Position numbers and translations under genes: made by a program. The notes beneath the pieces were generated by a model. It saw nothing but the letters and a program-made list of their open reading frames with translations, had not been told where the DNA came from and did not search any database. From DATFLL01 sp035267785 (GTDB lineage: Bacteria > Pseudomonadota > Gammaproteobacteria > DATFLL01): a DNA stretch of 64,000 nucleotides. Location of the stretch: contig DATFLL010000042.1 of NCBI GenBank assembly GCA_035267785.1, positions 36,085-100,084 of the forward strand, given 5' to 3'. Shown piece after piece: positions 51,778 to 60,931 of this stretch; the first letter of the stretch is position 1, and each line of letters starts with the position of its first letter.

Positions 51778-52935
51778 TCACTCCTCGTACACGATGCGAT
51801 AGATGCGCCCGCCCTTGTCGTCCGAGACCAGCAGAGAGCCGTCGGGCATCACCAGCACGTCCACCGGCCGGCCCGAGGCCGCACCGCCGCGCAGCCAGCC
51901 GTCGGCGAACACCTCGGGGGCACCCGGCTTGTTGTCCTGCATCGGGACGAACATCACGCGGTAGCCGATGGGCACGCTGCGGTTCCAGGAGCCGTGCTCG
52001 GCGATGAAGATGCCGCCGCGGTAGTGCGCCGGAAACTGCTTGCCGGTGTAGAAGCGCATACCCAGCGCGGCGACGTGCGGCCCCAGCTCCACCATCGGCG
52101 GCGTGAAGGACGCGCAGTCGCGACCCTGGCCGAAATTCGGGTCGAGCAGATTTCTGCCGTGACAATAGGGAAAGCCGAAATGCTGGCCGGGACGTTGCAG
52201 CCGGTTGAGCTCGTCGGGCGGGCGGTCGTCGCCGAGCCAGTCGCGGCCGTTGTCGGTGAACCACAGCTCGCCGGTCTTGGGGTCCCAGTCGAAGCCCACA
52301 CTGTTACGCACGCCGTGAGCGATTATCTCCTGCTTGCCATTGTGAATATCGAGACGTGTGATGGTCGCGTAAATCTCGCGCTCGGGCTTACAGACATTGC
52401 AGGGCGCGCCGACCGGTATGTACAGCCAGCCGTCCGGGCCGAAGGCGATAAATTTCCAGCCGTGGTGGGTATCGCTGGGATAGTCGGCGCTGACGATCTG
52501 CGGGCGCGGCGGGTCGTCCAGGTGTTGCTCGACGGAGGGAAAGCGCAGGATACGGCTGACCTCGGCCACGTACAGATCGCCGTTGCGGAAGGCCACCCCA
52601 TTGGGCATGTTCAGCCCACTGGCGAGGACGACCTTGCGGTCGATGCGAAAGTCGCCGTTGCGGTCCTGCAGCGCGTACACCTTGCCCGCGCCGCGGGTGC
52701 CGACAAACAGAGTACCGCCCGGGCTCAGCGCCAGCGAGCGCGCCCCCGGCACATCGTCGGCGTACAGGTCGATGCGGAATCCGGGAGGCACGTGCAAACG
52801 ACCCAGCACCGCCGAGTTGACCGTCGGGGCCGGCAGTACCGGCGTGAAATAACCGCGATTCAGGTACAGCCCGAATGCCGCCAGAAGCAGCAGGCCGACC
52901 AGGCTCACCTGTTTTTTGGATATCTGTGCATCCAA
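51778..52935 (-). CDS. sorbosone/glucose dehydrogenase-like beta-propeller protein
   Basis: 385 residues, membrane-anchored by 'VSLVGLLLLAAFGLYLNRGY'. It is a six-bladed propeller of the soluble glucose/sorbosone dehydrogenase type: 'SRILRFPSVEQHL', 'FGPDGWLYIPVGAPCNVCKP', 'RNSVGFDWDPKTGELWFTDN' and 'FPYCHGRNLLDPNF'. The family uses PQQ to oxidise sugars in the periplasm. There is no ATG at the start; TTG at 52935 is reasonable because it follows GAGG, but a longer TTG start at 53034 cannot be excluded. Confidence 0.8.
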   Translation of the reverse strand: MDAQISKKQVSLVGLLLLAAFGLYLNRGYFTPVLPAPTVNSAVLGRLHVPPGFRIDLYADDVPGARSLALSPGGTLFVGTRGAGKVYALQDRNGDFRIDRKVVLASGLNMPNGVAFRNGDLYVAEVSRILRFPSVEQHLDDPPRPQIVSADYPSDTHHGWKFIAFGPDGWLYIPVGAPCNVCKPEREIYATITRLDIHNGKQEIIAHGVRNSVGFDWDPKTGELWFTDNGRDWLGDDRPPDELNRLQRPGQHFGFPYCHGRNLLDPNFGQGRDCASFTPPMVELGPHVAALGMRFYTGKQFPAHYRGGIFIAEHGSWNRSVPIGYRVMFVPMQDNKPGAPEVFADGWLRGGAASGRPVDVLVMPDGSLLVSDDKGGRIYRIVYEE

Positions 52936-53182
52936 TGGTTCATCCCTCGCCGCCGCCCCGTTGGTATTCCGCCGGGACAAGCCGCAAACGCCTTGACCGC
53001 ATGCTGGTCGGAGCTTCGGCTCCCCACCCAACAAGTCTAGCGGGCCCGAGCCCGTTTAAAAGACTGTCAACGGCGGAAAACAGATCTGTCCCGGTTTGCG
53101 AAATAATTTCCGGTGCGCTGTCGAAACAGGCGATGGCCAGTCGACTAAGGGAGCAGCATCAAACCCATTGGAGGATGTTTTT

Positions 53183-53560
53183 ATGAAATTCATGATGTTA
53201 ATGATCCCCGCCGTTTACCAGGGCGGGCAACAGCCCGAGCCGGGATTCGCACCCGATCCGGAAAAGATGGCTCAAATGGGGGCCTTCAACCAGGAATTGG
53301 GCAAGGCCCTCAAAATACTGGACCTGAACGGTCTGCACCCGCAGGTCGACGGCGCGCGCGTGTCGTTTTCCGGCGGAAAGGCAAGCGTGACCGACGGCCC
53401 GTTCATTGAATCCAAGGAGGTATTGGGGGGCTATTGGCTGATCGAAGCTGCCTCAAAAGAGGAAGTCGTGAAATGGGCCGAGCGATGCCCGGCCGACGAC
53501 GGCGATACCATCGAAATCCGCCAAATATTCGGGGCGGACGAGTTCGAAACGGCGAAATAG
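53183..53560 (+). CDS. YCII-related (DGPF) domain protein
   Basis: 125 residues. The YCII/DGPF fold is seen in 'MKFMMLMIPAVYQGGQQPEP' and 'SVTDGPFIESKEVLGGYWLI'. In other bacteria such proteins accompany ECF sigma factors, but none is encoded here. The ATG lies ten bases after TTGGAGGATG. It lies nine bases before a second YCII gene, indicating a tandem pair. Confidence 0.88.
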   Translation: MKFMMLMIPAVYQGGQQPEPGFAPDPEKMAQMGAFNQELGKALKILDLNGLHPQVDGARVSFSGGKASVTDGPFIESKEVLGGYWLIEAASKEEVVKWAERCPADDGDTIEIRQIFGADEFETAK

Positions 53561-53569
53561 GGGGACGCC

Positions 53570-53977
53570 ATGAAATACATCTGTCTGGGCTACATTGAAG
53601 ACAAATACATCAGCCAATTGACCGAAAAAGAGCGACAGGAGTTTATGGATGCCTGTTTTACCTACGACGAGGAACTGCAGAATAACGGCCATATGATTGG
53701 CGGCGAAGCGCTGCAACCGGCCGATACAGCCACGACGGTCCGGTATCGAAACGGAAAACCTCAAATCACCGACGGTCCGTTTGCCGAGACCAAGGAATTT
53801 CTCGGTGGCATCATGATTCTGGAGGCCAGGGACCTGAACGAAGCCATACAGTTGATGTCGCGCCACCCGAGCGTGAAGATGGGCGGTACGTTTGAAATCC
53901 GCCCGAGCGCGGATTTGGCGGCGCTCGTCGCCGAGAGCAAGGCGCGCCGCACAGCCAGCCGGACACCCTCCAAATGA
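53570..53977 (+). CDS. YCII-related (DGPF) domain protein, second of a pair
   Basis: 135 residues. Family signatures are 'MKYICLGYIEDKYISQLTEK', 'QITDGPFAETKEFLGGIMIL' and 'LNEAIQLMSRHPSVKMGGTF'. Only about a third of positions seem to match its tandem neighbour, so the duplication is old or the two were recruited separately. Function of the family is unknown. Confidence 0.88.
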   Translation: MKYICLGYIEDKYISQLTEKERQEFMDACFTYDEELQNNGHMIGGEALQPADTATTVRYRNGKPQITDGPFAETKEFLGGIMILEARDLNEAIQLMSRHPSVKMGGTFEIRPSADLAALVAESKARRTASRTPSK

Positions 53978-54105
53978 AGGGCATGCGGCCGCTCGGGTGA
54001 ACTTTGGATCAACGCGGCGCTTTTGCGGCCGCAGCGAACTGCGTGGAGTTTGGCTCTACTGCCGGCGTTCCTGTTATCATCGTTGCAGTCGAATGAAATA
54101 CCGGG

Positions 54106-54771
54106 ATGGGAACAATGGGCGACGGATACGGTGAGACCCTCAGGGTGCAGTCGCTGGGCGAGGAACTCGCCAACAGCCTGAGCCACGGCATCGGCCTGTT
54201 GTTGGCGATAGCCGCGATCCCGATCCTGGTCGTCGCGGCGGCGGCCCATGCGGGCGCCGCCGAGATCACCGGGGTGAGCATTTTCGGCGCCACCATGGTG
54301 CTCGCCTATCTGAGCTCCACCGTCTATCACGCCTTGCCGGCCGGTAAAGGCAAGCGGCTCATGCAGCTCGTGGATCATGGCGCGATCTTCCTGCTGATAG
54401 CGGGGACCTACACCCCGTTCACCCTGGGCGCGTTGTGGGGTGCCTGGGGGTGGTCCCTGTTCGGCGTCGTCTGGGGACTCGCGCTCATGGGGCTGGTCCT
54501 GAAGACCTGCGTGGGCACCCGCTACCAGAGTCTGTCGGTCGCCCTGTACCTGGCCATGGGTTGGCTCGCTCTGATCGCCATTCGGCCGCTGTACCTGCAT
54601 GTGCCGGCCTGGGGGCTGTTCTGGCTGATCCTCGGTGGACTCGCCTATACCATCGGCGTCGTATTCTTCGTCCTGGACGAGAAGGTCCGCTACGCACACG
54701 CAGTCTGGCACCTGTTCGTGCTCGCGGGTACGTTCTGTCATTTCGTCGCGGTGCTCTGGTATGCCGCTTAG
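54106..54771 (+). CDS. hemolysin III / TrhA family membrane protein
   Basis: 221 residues with seven membrane helices. The family's conserved residues appear in 'LSHGIGLLLAIAAIPILVVA', 'SSTVYHALPAGKGKRLMQLV', 'DHGAIFLLIAGTYTPFTLGA' and 'VWHLFVLAGTFCHFVAVLWY', giving the metal-binding Ser, His and Asp of the PAQR superfamily. Bacterial TrhA members affect membrane-lipid energetics. The frame contains a second ATG at 54115. Confidence 0.93.
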   Translation: MGTMGDGYGETLRVQSLGEELANSLSHGIGLLLAIAAIPILVVAAAAHAGAAEITGVSIFGATMVLAYLSSTVYHALPAGKGKRLMQLVDHGAIFLLIAGTYTPFTLGALWGAWGWSLFGVVWGLALMGLVLKTCVGTRYQSLSVALYLAMGWLALIAIRPLYLHVPAWGLFWLILGGLAYTIGVVFFVLDEKVRYAHAVWHLFVLAGTFCHFVAVLWYAA

Positions 54772-54874
54772 GCTGGGCATCCGCCGACACGGCTGACAGC
54801 GCAACAACCAGCCCGCGTGCAAGAATAGAACAGGCTGTGCCCTAACCCGATCTGTCCGCATTTATCCCGCAGGT

Positions 54875-55330
54875 TCAGCGTCCCCGCAGCTGCGGATTGT
54901 GCATCATCAGCCGCCTGGAGAACGTGCCATGGATTTCGGTCTTCAGGGGCGTTCCGGCCTTGGCCCGGTTGAGGGCACTAGGTGCGTTGTACCAGGGGAC
55001 GAGCATGCCGTTGATCTTCGGATTCAAACCCAGTGCGCACTTCCAACTGACAGCCTTACTGACAGCCTGCGGAATCAGAGTCACCGGGACCGACACGGTC
55101 CGGACATAGGTTTGGCCGGGGCGCACCGGGAAGGTGACCTGCTTGTGGCCGATCCCCTTCTTGCCCTTGTCCAGGATCCAGCAAACCACGGCAACCTTGT
55201 TCACGCCCTTGGCGAGACCGCGCACCGAGACCGGTACCTGGAACGTCACCGTGGTAGCCGCCGTGCCAATAGCCGGCCCACCCAGCATGGCAGCGCCCGC
55301 CACCGCGCCCAACAGTAATCGTCTGTTCAT
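54875..55330 (-). CDS. exported Cys-Trp protein, module component A, copy 2
   Basis: 151 residues with a signal peptide (1-25). The mature part opens with 'TTVTFQVPVSVRGLAKGVNK' and 'VAVVCWILDKGKKGIGHKQV'. The second Cys ('VSWKCALGL', residue 98) lies 48 residues after the first (residue 50). It corresponds to the 145-residue protein at 22825-23262 along its whole length. The stop lies 104 bases from the convergent hemolysin III gene; its start is 31 bases after the repeat-protein gene. Probably periplasmic or surface-located. Function unknown. Confidence 0.75.
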   Translation of the reverse strand: MNRRLLLGAVAGAAMLGGPAIGTAATTVTFQVPVSVRGLAKGVNKVAVVCWILDKGKKGIGHKQVTFPVRPGQTYVRTVSVPVTLIPQAVSKAVSWKCALGLNPKINGMLVPWYNAPSALNRAKAGTPLKTEIHGTFSRRLMMHNPQLRGR

Positions 55331-55361
55331 GGCGAACTCCTCAATAACGGCCAGGATGCGA

Positions 55362-55748
55362 TCAAGGCCCTACCCCGGTCATAGTCAACCCTTCGGTGCG
55401 AACTCGGGCCGGAAGCACGATGACCCCCGCGGTCAGTCCGCTTTTCGACGACGGCGTCAGAGGCTCTCCCCCGATGCCGGTCATCGTCAGTCTGGCGGTG
55501 CGGAGCGTGCGCGGCAGGACGATCACGCCCGCCTGCATGCCCGAACGACGCGGCAGAGACAAGGGTTCATCTCCAATCCCCGTCATCGTGAGGGCGGGTG
55601 TCCTCACCCGACGCGGCAGCGGCGCGCGGCGCGCCACCGAGCCGCTCCGGGAAAAACCGAACTGCGAGGCGGTGGCGGCCACGGCGAGGCGCGGTCCGGC
55701 GACCACTGCCCCCGCGGCAAACAGCATGATCAGTGGCATGCGACGCAT
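55362..55748 (-). CDS. exported protein with three TGxG repeats, module component B, copy 2
   Basis: 128 residues with a signal peptide (1-24, ending LAVAA). The rest consists of three repeats with a strict 34-residue spacing, cores LTMTGIG (53-59), LTMTGIG (87-93) and LTMTGVG (121-127). Each is preceded by an Arg-Thr pair; the spacers carry 'SGMQAGVIVLP' and 'SGLTAGVIVLP'. It resembles the C-terminal part of the 23.3 kb protein but lacks that protein's Cys-rich domain and linker. It precedes the Cys-Trp gene as at the other locus. Confidence 0.75.
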   Translation of the reverse strand: MRRMPLIMLFAAGAVVAGPRLAVAATASQFGFSRSGSVARRAPLPRRVRTPALTMTGIGDEPLSLPRRSGMQAGVIVLPRTLRTARLTMTGIGGEPLTPSSKSGLTAGVIVLPARVRTEGLTMTGVGP

Positions 55749-56011
55749 AACAGCTACCCGGGTCCTGACGCAGTCCACGAAGAGCGGACCGTTAAATCGA
55801 GTATAGGCAAGCCCGACGGCAAATTCATGGAGAACGGCGAAACCGTTGCGGCGATACCGGGACAAACCGCTGATTCTCGACAATTGAGCCCGCGGCCATA
55901 TCACAATGGCAATGATTATCGTTTGTCAGCTCCCTCTTATTATCAACGGTTCGCCTCCTTGCCGGAGTTGCTCCAGTATCATCACGAAGATAGGTATACT
56001 GTCCCCTCGAT

Positions 56012-57610
56012 ATGGCCACTGTCAGCGCAAACCAGCTCAAGCAACTTCTCAGCGATGGCGGGGAGTTGGCGCTCCTCGATGTCCGCGAGCAGGGGCCCTT
56101 CTCGAAAGAGCATCTGTTGTTCGCCTGCTGCGTCCCCCTCAGCCGGTTGGAGCTTCTGATCGACGATCTGGTGCCGCATCGCGCCACCCGCACGGTCCTC
56201 ATGGACGGCGGGGCCGAAGACGGACAGCTTGCACGGCGTGCGGCCGCGCGCCTGTCCGAGCTCGGCTATACCGACGTGCGTGTTCTCGACGGCGGTCTCG
56301 AGGCCTGGCGCGACAGCGGCTTCGAGGTGTTTTCCGGCGTCAATGTCCCCAGCAAGGCGTTCGGCGAGATCGTCGAGCAGACCTGTCATACCCCGCACAT
56401 CACACCGCAGGCGTTGAAGGAACGTATCGACCGGAGTGAGTCCGTCGTCATCCTCGACGCGCGACCGCTGGATGAGTACCAGCGCATGAACATCCCAGGC
56501 GGCATCGACACGCCGGGCGCGGAGCTGGTCTACCGCGTACGCGATCTCGTGCCCGACGCGAAGACGCCGATCGTCGTCAACTGCGCCGGGCGGACGCGCA
56601 GCATCATCGGCACGCAGTCCTTGATCAATGCGGGACTGCCCAACCCGGTGGCCGCCTTGAAGGGCGGGACCATGGGCTGGCGCCTGGCCGGCCTGGAGCT
56701 CGAACACGGCCAGGAGCGCATCGCGCCGCCGCCGTCGGCCAAGGCACTGGCCTGGGCCCAGGCCGCCGCACACCGGGTCGGCGAACGCGCGGGGGTCGTA
56801 CGCATCGACGCGAACCAGCTGGACGCCTGGCGGGCCGAGGCCGGGGAGCGCAGCCTGTTCATCTTCGACGTCCGCGGGCCCGACGAATTCGAGGCCGGGC
56901 ATCTGCCCGATGCCCGCCACGCCGCCGGCGGGCAGCTGGTGCAGGCCACGGACGAATACGTCGGCGTGCGCAATGCCCGACTGGTGCTGGTGGACGACAC
57001 CGAGGTCCGGGCCACCATGACGGCGTCCTGGCTGTTTCAGCTCGGCTGGCCCGAGGTGGCAATATTGGCCGGCGGCATCGGCGAGCTGGCGCAGGTGCAC
57101 GGCCCGCGCACGAGCCGCGTCCCGGGTCTGGAGCCGGTCACGACCATCACACCGGAAGCGCTGGCCTCACTGCGCAGGGACAATTCGGTGACGGTCGTGG
57201 ATCTGTCGACCAGCGTCGAACACGCTGCAGCGCATATCCCGGGCGCCTGGTGGGGCGTACGCGCCCGATTGCGGGAAGCGTTGCCGGTGCTTCCCCCATC
57301 ATCCCACCTGGTACTCACCTCCGGCGACGGCGTGCTTGCGCAGCTGGCCGCGCCCGAGGTCCAGGCCCTGCAGCCGGACCTGCGTGTCGAGGTGCTCGCC
57401 GGCGGCAACCGCGCCTGGTTCGACGCGGGCATGGCGAGCGAGGCGGGGATGTTGCGCCCCACCACCGAACAGGACGACGTCTGGTACAAGCCCTACGAGC
57501 ACCCGGAGGCCGAGGCCTCCAGCATGCAGGGCTATCTGACCTGGGAAGTGGACCTGGTGCCGCAGATCGCCAAAGACGGCGATGCGCGTTTCGAGCCCCT
57601 AGAGGTTTAG
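56012..57610 (+). CDS. multi-domain rhodanese (four repeats, one catalytic Cys)
   Basis: 532 residues containing four rhodanese-like domains (about 1-115, 125-245, 265-370 and 380-490). Only the second has a catalytic Cys loop, 'IVVNCAGRTRSIIG'. The equivalent positions in domains 1, 3 and 4 read 'VLMDGGAEDG', 'VLVDDTEVRA' and 'LVLTSGDGVLA' and lack Cys. 'GHLPDARHAAGGQ' and 'AHIPGAWWGVRA' are the preceding structural motifs. The protein probably transfers sulfane sulfur, with the inactive domains as scaffold. It is followed 83 bases later by a cysteine-dioxygenase-like gene. Confidence 0.88.
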   Translation: MATVSANQLKQLLSDGGELALLDVREQGPFSKEHLLFACCVPLSRLELLIDDLVPHRATRTVLMDGGAEDGQLARRAAARLSELGYTDVRVLDGGLEAWRDSGFEVFSGVNVPSKAFGEIVEQTCHTPHITPQALKERIDRSESVVILDARPLDEYQRMNIPGGIDTPGAELVYRVRDLVPDAKTPIVVNCAGRTRSIIGTQSLINAGLPNPVAALKGGTMGWRLAGLELEHGQERIAPPPSAKALAWAQAAAHRVGERAGVVRIDANQLDAWRAEAGERSLFIFDVRGPDEFEAGHLPDARHAAGGQLVQATDEYVGVRNARLVLVDDTEVRATMTASWLFQLGWPEVAILAGGIGELAQVHGPRTSRVPGLEPVTTITPEALASLRRDNSVTVVDLSTSVEHAAAHIPGAWWGVRARLREALPVLPPSSHLVLTSGDGVLAQLAAPEVQALQPDLRVEVLAGGNRAWFDAGMASEAGMLRPTTEQDDVWYKPYEHPEAEASSMQGYLTWEVDLVPQIAKDGDARFEPLEV

Positions 57611-57693
57611 CTCAAGCTCCGGGCGGCGCGCGAACCCGCCGCTGCGGCTCTATAATTGGAGGTGCTCAACTCTGGGTGACCAGGAGGTATATT

Positions 57694-58278
57694 GTGGCCG
57701 CACCCTCGCCGCTGCGTGATTTCATCAGGGCAATGACGCTGCTCGTCTCCTCGGGCGATACGTCCGAAGCCGACCTCATCGAGCACGGCCGGGCGCTGCT
57801 GGCCAATCTCGTGCGCCGCGACGACTGGCTGCCCGATGCCTGGGCGCAGCCCGACCCCCAGTACTATCAACAGTACCTGCTGTACTGCGATCCGCTCGAG
57901 CGCTTCTCCGTCGTCAGTTTCGTCTGGGGGCCGGGCCAACATACGCCGATTCACGACCATACGGTCTGGGGGATGATCGGCATGCTCCGCGGCGCGGAGC
58001 TGTGCGAGTCCTTCCAGCGCGACGACGACGGCACGCTGGTCAGCACCGGCTCGCACCGCCTGGAGCCGGGACAGGTCGAGGCCGTCTCCCCCACCATCGG
58101 CGATATCCACCGGGTACGGAACGCCTTCGACGACCGGGTCTCGATCAGCATCCACGTCTACGGCGCCGACATCGGCGCCGTGCAGCGCCATGTTTACGCA
58201 TCCGACTCCGGCGAGGTGAAGAACTTCATCTCCGGCTATTCCAATCAGACGCTGCCCAACCTGTGGGGCGCCGCCTGA
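57694..58278 (+). CDS. cysteine dioxygenase family protein
   Basis: 194 residues, cupin fold. The iron-binding motif is 'WGPGQHTPIHDHTVWGMIGM' (His-x-His), with the third His in 'IGDIHRVRN'. The sequence fits the bacterial cysteine/thiol dioxygenase family, which oxidises cysteine or a related thiol to the sulfinate. I chose GTG at 57694 because AGGAGG lies six bases upstream; a promoter-like TATAAT is at 57651-57656. Its partner, a rhodanese, suggests a shared role in reduced-sulfur oxidation. Confidence 0.88.
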   Translation: MAAPSPLRDFIRAMTLLVSSGDTSEADLIEHGRALLANLVRRDDWLPDAWAQPDPQYYQQYLLYCDPLERFSVVSFVWGPGQHTPIHDHTVWGMIGMLRGAELCESFQRDDDGTLVSTGSHRLEPGQVEAVSPTIGDIHRVRNAFDDRVSISIHVYGADIGAVQRHVYASDSGEVKNFISGYSNQTLPNLWGAA

Positions 58279-58290
58279 CTGTTGCCGTGT

Positions 58291-59217
58291 TCACCGCGGA
58301 GGCAGTATCCGGATAAGAGTTCGCCGCGATCCCGGCCAATAAACCAGCATGACGCCCACGCCGGCCACGGCCAGACCGATGATGTCGGTCAGAATCAGCT
58401 TGTCGCCGAAGGCGGCCCAGGCCATCAGCATCGTGACGGGCGGGCTGAGATAGAACAGACTGGCCACTCGGGTGGCGTCGTGGCGCACCAGCAGCCGCCA
58501 CATGGTCCAGTACGCGCCCAGCGACACGACCAGAATCAACCAGCTCATGGTGGCGATGAAAGGCAGGGTCCATTCGGTCGCGAACGACTCGACCAGCCAC
58601 GCCGGTAACAGCAGCGCCGCGGCCGTTGCCGCGCTCTGGTAGAACAGCGTCGCGTCGTCGGGCATGCGGTTGCCCTGGCCGTGCTGCTCGCGATGGCGCT
58701 GCAACAGGCTGGCCACGGTGATCGCCACCACCGAGCCGAAGGGGATCAGATAGCCCCACACTCCGCCCGCGCCCCCCTCTGACATCCGCGCCACGACCGC
58801 GATCACCACCCCGACAAACCCGAGGATCAAGCCGACCCATTGCCAGACGTCCGTGCGCTCGCCGAGCACCGGACCGGACAGGGCGCCCGTCAGAAGCGGC
58901 TGCAATGCCGTGACCAGGGCGATGATACCCGCCGGCACGCCCATATCGAGCGAGACCAGCACGCAACTGAGCCAGACGCCGTGCGCGAGCACGCCCACCG
59001 TTGCCGTGTGCCCCACCGGCCCGAGCCCCGGCCAGCTGAGGCGTCCGCGTGCGGCAAGCCACGCACCCAGCAAGGCCGTCAAAGTCAGGTAACGCCAGAA
59101 CAGCAGGGTCCACGGCCCCGCGAACGGCAGACCGTATTCGGCGCCGATGAAACCGGAATTCCACAGGAGGACGAACAGGAGCTCGAGCCCGAACAACTGG
59201 AGCAACATTTTTCTCAT
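58291..59217 (-). CDS. EamA/DMT-superfamily transporter
   Basis: 308 residues with ten hydrophobic segments in two EamA repeats. 'ELLFVLLWNSGFIGAEYGLP' begins the first and 'GAYWTMWRLLVRHDATRVAS' falls in the second, followed by 'AAFGDKLILTDIIGLAVAGV'. Probably exports an amino acid or other small metabolite. The Met at 59217 (MRKMLLQLFGLEL) is the likely start. It is the second DMT transporter in the window, convergent with the dioxygenase gene. Confidence 0.88.
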   Translation of the reverse strand: MRKMLLQLFGLELLFVLLWNSGFIGAEYGLPFAGPWTLLFWRYLTLTALLGAWLAARGRLSWPGLGPVGHTATVGVLAHGVWLSCVLVSLDMGVPAGIIALVTALQPLLTGALSGPVLGERTDVWQWVGLILGFVGVVIAVVARMSEGGAGGVWGYLIPFGSVVAITVASLLQRHREQHGQGNRMPDDATLFYQSAATAAALLLPAWLVESFATEWTLPFIATMSWLILVVSLGAYWTMWRLLVRHDATRVASLFYLSPPVTMLMAWAAFGDKLILTDIIGLAVAGVGVMLVYWPGSRRTLIRILPPR

Positions 59218-59509
59218 GCGTACGAGACTAAATGCAATGTCGCCCGAAAGGAAGACCGGTTCCGATGTGCACGCTTCTCCGAATCGTCCCCTCAAGGCCG
59301 TCCACTTTTCCGGAAGCGCTCTGAGGAAGGGGCCCGCGCACGTAAGGGCTCAAAACCGCTTGAAAACCGCGCCTCCACCGCCACACCCGCTTTGAGAATT
59401 CTACCGGACCGACTTTCGCATGCATTAGCCCTCGGCGCAGTTGCATTCCCGCCGACCCTTTACATACCTGATATAGGTAGGGGCTTTGCCCGCTTAAACG
59501 GTTACAAAC

Positions 59510-60478
59510 TCACCAAGCGGTCGATGCATCCAGATCGACCTTATAAGGCGAGGGAGCACCGTCCGGCTGAGTCTTGAAGCGGCGGTAAGACCAGAAGTAC
59601 TGGTCCGGCATGAACTCTATACCCTCGGCGATCGCCTGGTTGATGGTGGTCGCGTCGACGACATCCTGGCCGCTGGGATAGTTCTCCAATCGTGGCATCA
59701 CACGCACCTCGTAACCACCGCCATACGGTCTTTGATAGGTGAACAGCGGCACGACCACGGCATTACCCATACGCGCCAGACGACTCATGGCAGTATACGT
59801 CGCCGCGGGGTGTTCAAAGAACGGCGCGAAGACATAATCCTTGCCGGAGTGATCGGGATCCTGGTCCGGCAGGTAGTAAAATAAGGTACCCTGCTTGATT
59901 AGACCGACCAACGGCTTGAGGCTTTCGTAACGCTCCAGGCACATGCCACCGTGGCCGGTTCGCAAGTAGCGGCACAGTCGATGCAGTAACGGATCTTTCG
60001 GTTTCCGGTACATGCAGATGCTCTGCCATTCCAATGACAGGCGCTTAAACCCCAGTTCCAATCCGGTGACATGCGGCGCCAGCAGGATGACGCCCTTGCC
60101 CTCGGCCAGGGCGCGACTGATATGCTCCGCACCGACAAGATGCACATGACGTTTCAGCTGAGCAGCTGAGCCGGTCCAGGCCAGCCCCAGATTGATAAAG
60201 GATTGGCCCAGACGACGAAAATACTTCCGGCGCAGGCGTCGTCGTTCGGCGGGTGTGAGCTGTGGGAAGCACAGGGCAAGATTAACCGGGATCGTATTGG
60301 TGCGATAAACCAATGCGACCAGACCGCCTAAGAAAATACCGAGCAGCCAACTGACGCGCATGGGGATGAAACGCATGCCGGCGACCAAGGCATATGCCAT
60401 CCAGCCAGCGATGTTTTCAGATAGCGGAAATTCTTTGAATGTGGGGCGTACGCCGCGAAACCGTGTCAAATCCTGCAT
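59510..60478 (-). CDS. LpxL/HtrB-type lysophospholipid acyltransferase
   Basis: 322 residues. The HxxxxE/D active-site motif is 'VILLAPHVTGLELGFKRLSL', and the family's second block is 'LFYYLPDQDPDHSGKDYVFA'. A single membrane helix (about 43-62) is near the N-terminus. The family adds secondary acyl chains to lipid A precursors at the inner membrane. The ATG is preceded by a short AT-rich region. Upstream DNA includes a decayed mobile-element-like sequence. Confidence 0.9.
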   Translation of the reverse strand: MQDLTRFRGVRPTFKEFPLSENIAGWMAYALVAGMRFIPMRVSWLLGIFLGGLVALVYRTNTIPVNLALCFPQLTPAERRRLRRKYFRRLGQSFINLGLAWTGSAAQLKRHVHLVGAEHISRALAEGKGVILLAPHVTGLELGFKRLSLEWQSICMYRKPKDPLLHRLCRYLRTGHGGMCLERYESLKPLVGLIKQGTLFYYLPDQDPDHSGKDYVFAPFFEHPAATYTAMSRLARMGNAVVVPLFTYQRPYGGGYEVRVMPRLENYPSGQDVVDATTINQAIAEGIEFMPDQYFWSYRRFKTQPDGAPSPYKVDLDASTAW

Positions 60479-60931
60479 CGCATCAAACCAACCAACGTCT
60501 TCTTATTATCACTGATGTGCCAGGGGATCCCGGGCACTGCGGTGCATACGAGCCTTGGTGTCTCCGATCTCCTTTTCTTTGACGAGCTAAAGTATCGCTC
60601 CGGGACTCCTGTTCTAAACCGAGCCGACTTGCATCGGCTCTAAACCGTGGTCTGTCCCCCAATTAGCCGACACGATCTCATTGCGTCCCATGGCGCGTCA
60701 ATTCCCATTACTGTGACATGGGTGACGTTTGGCAGATTTAGCATTACGCCGACGCCGCTCTCCACGGAGCGCGCGTTGATTCTCACGAAATACGTCTACG
60801 GTAAGTGACCTACGAATATTGCGTCCGGCGTGCCTTCTCAGACCGAAGGCACGCGACGCTTTGAGAAGCTTGATTAATGTGGGCACCGAGGGCTGCTCCA
60901 ATTTTGATCCCTCCGTCCCCGTTCTTGTGCT
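60479..60931. repeat. probable decayed REP/RAYT-type element
   Basis: The 453-base gap contains a perfect hairpin, GAGCCGA-CTTGCA-TCGGCTC (60621-60640), then AAACCGTGGTCTGTCCCCC (60642-60660), and at the other end TTGATCCCTCCGTCCCCGTTC (60904-60924). These ends look like dispersed-repeat termini I have seen around REP-associated transposases (from memory). A 67-residue basic frame on the minus strand (60698-60901, with 'LLKASRAFGLRRHAGR') may be a transposase remnant. No intact transposase or terminal duplication was seen. Confidence 0.4.

Noticed and set aside
60698..60901. Listing the 67-residue basic frame as a gene
   Set aside because: There is no clear start signal and no known family. 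It lies in a stretch that looks like a decayed element, so it is reported only within that feature.
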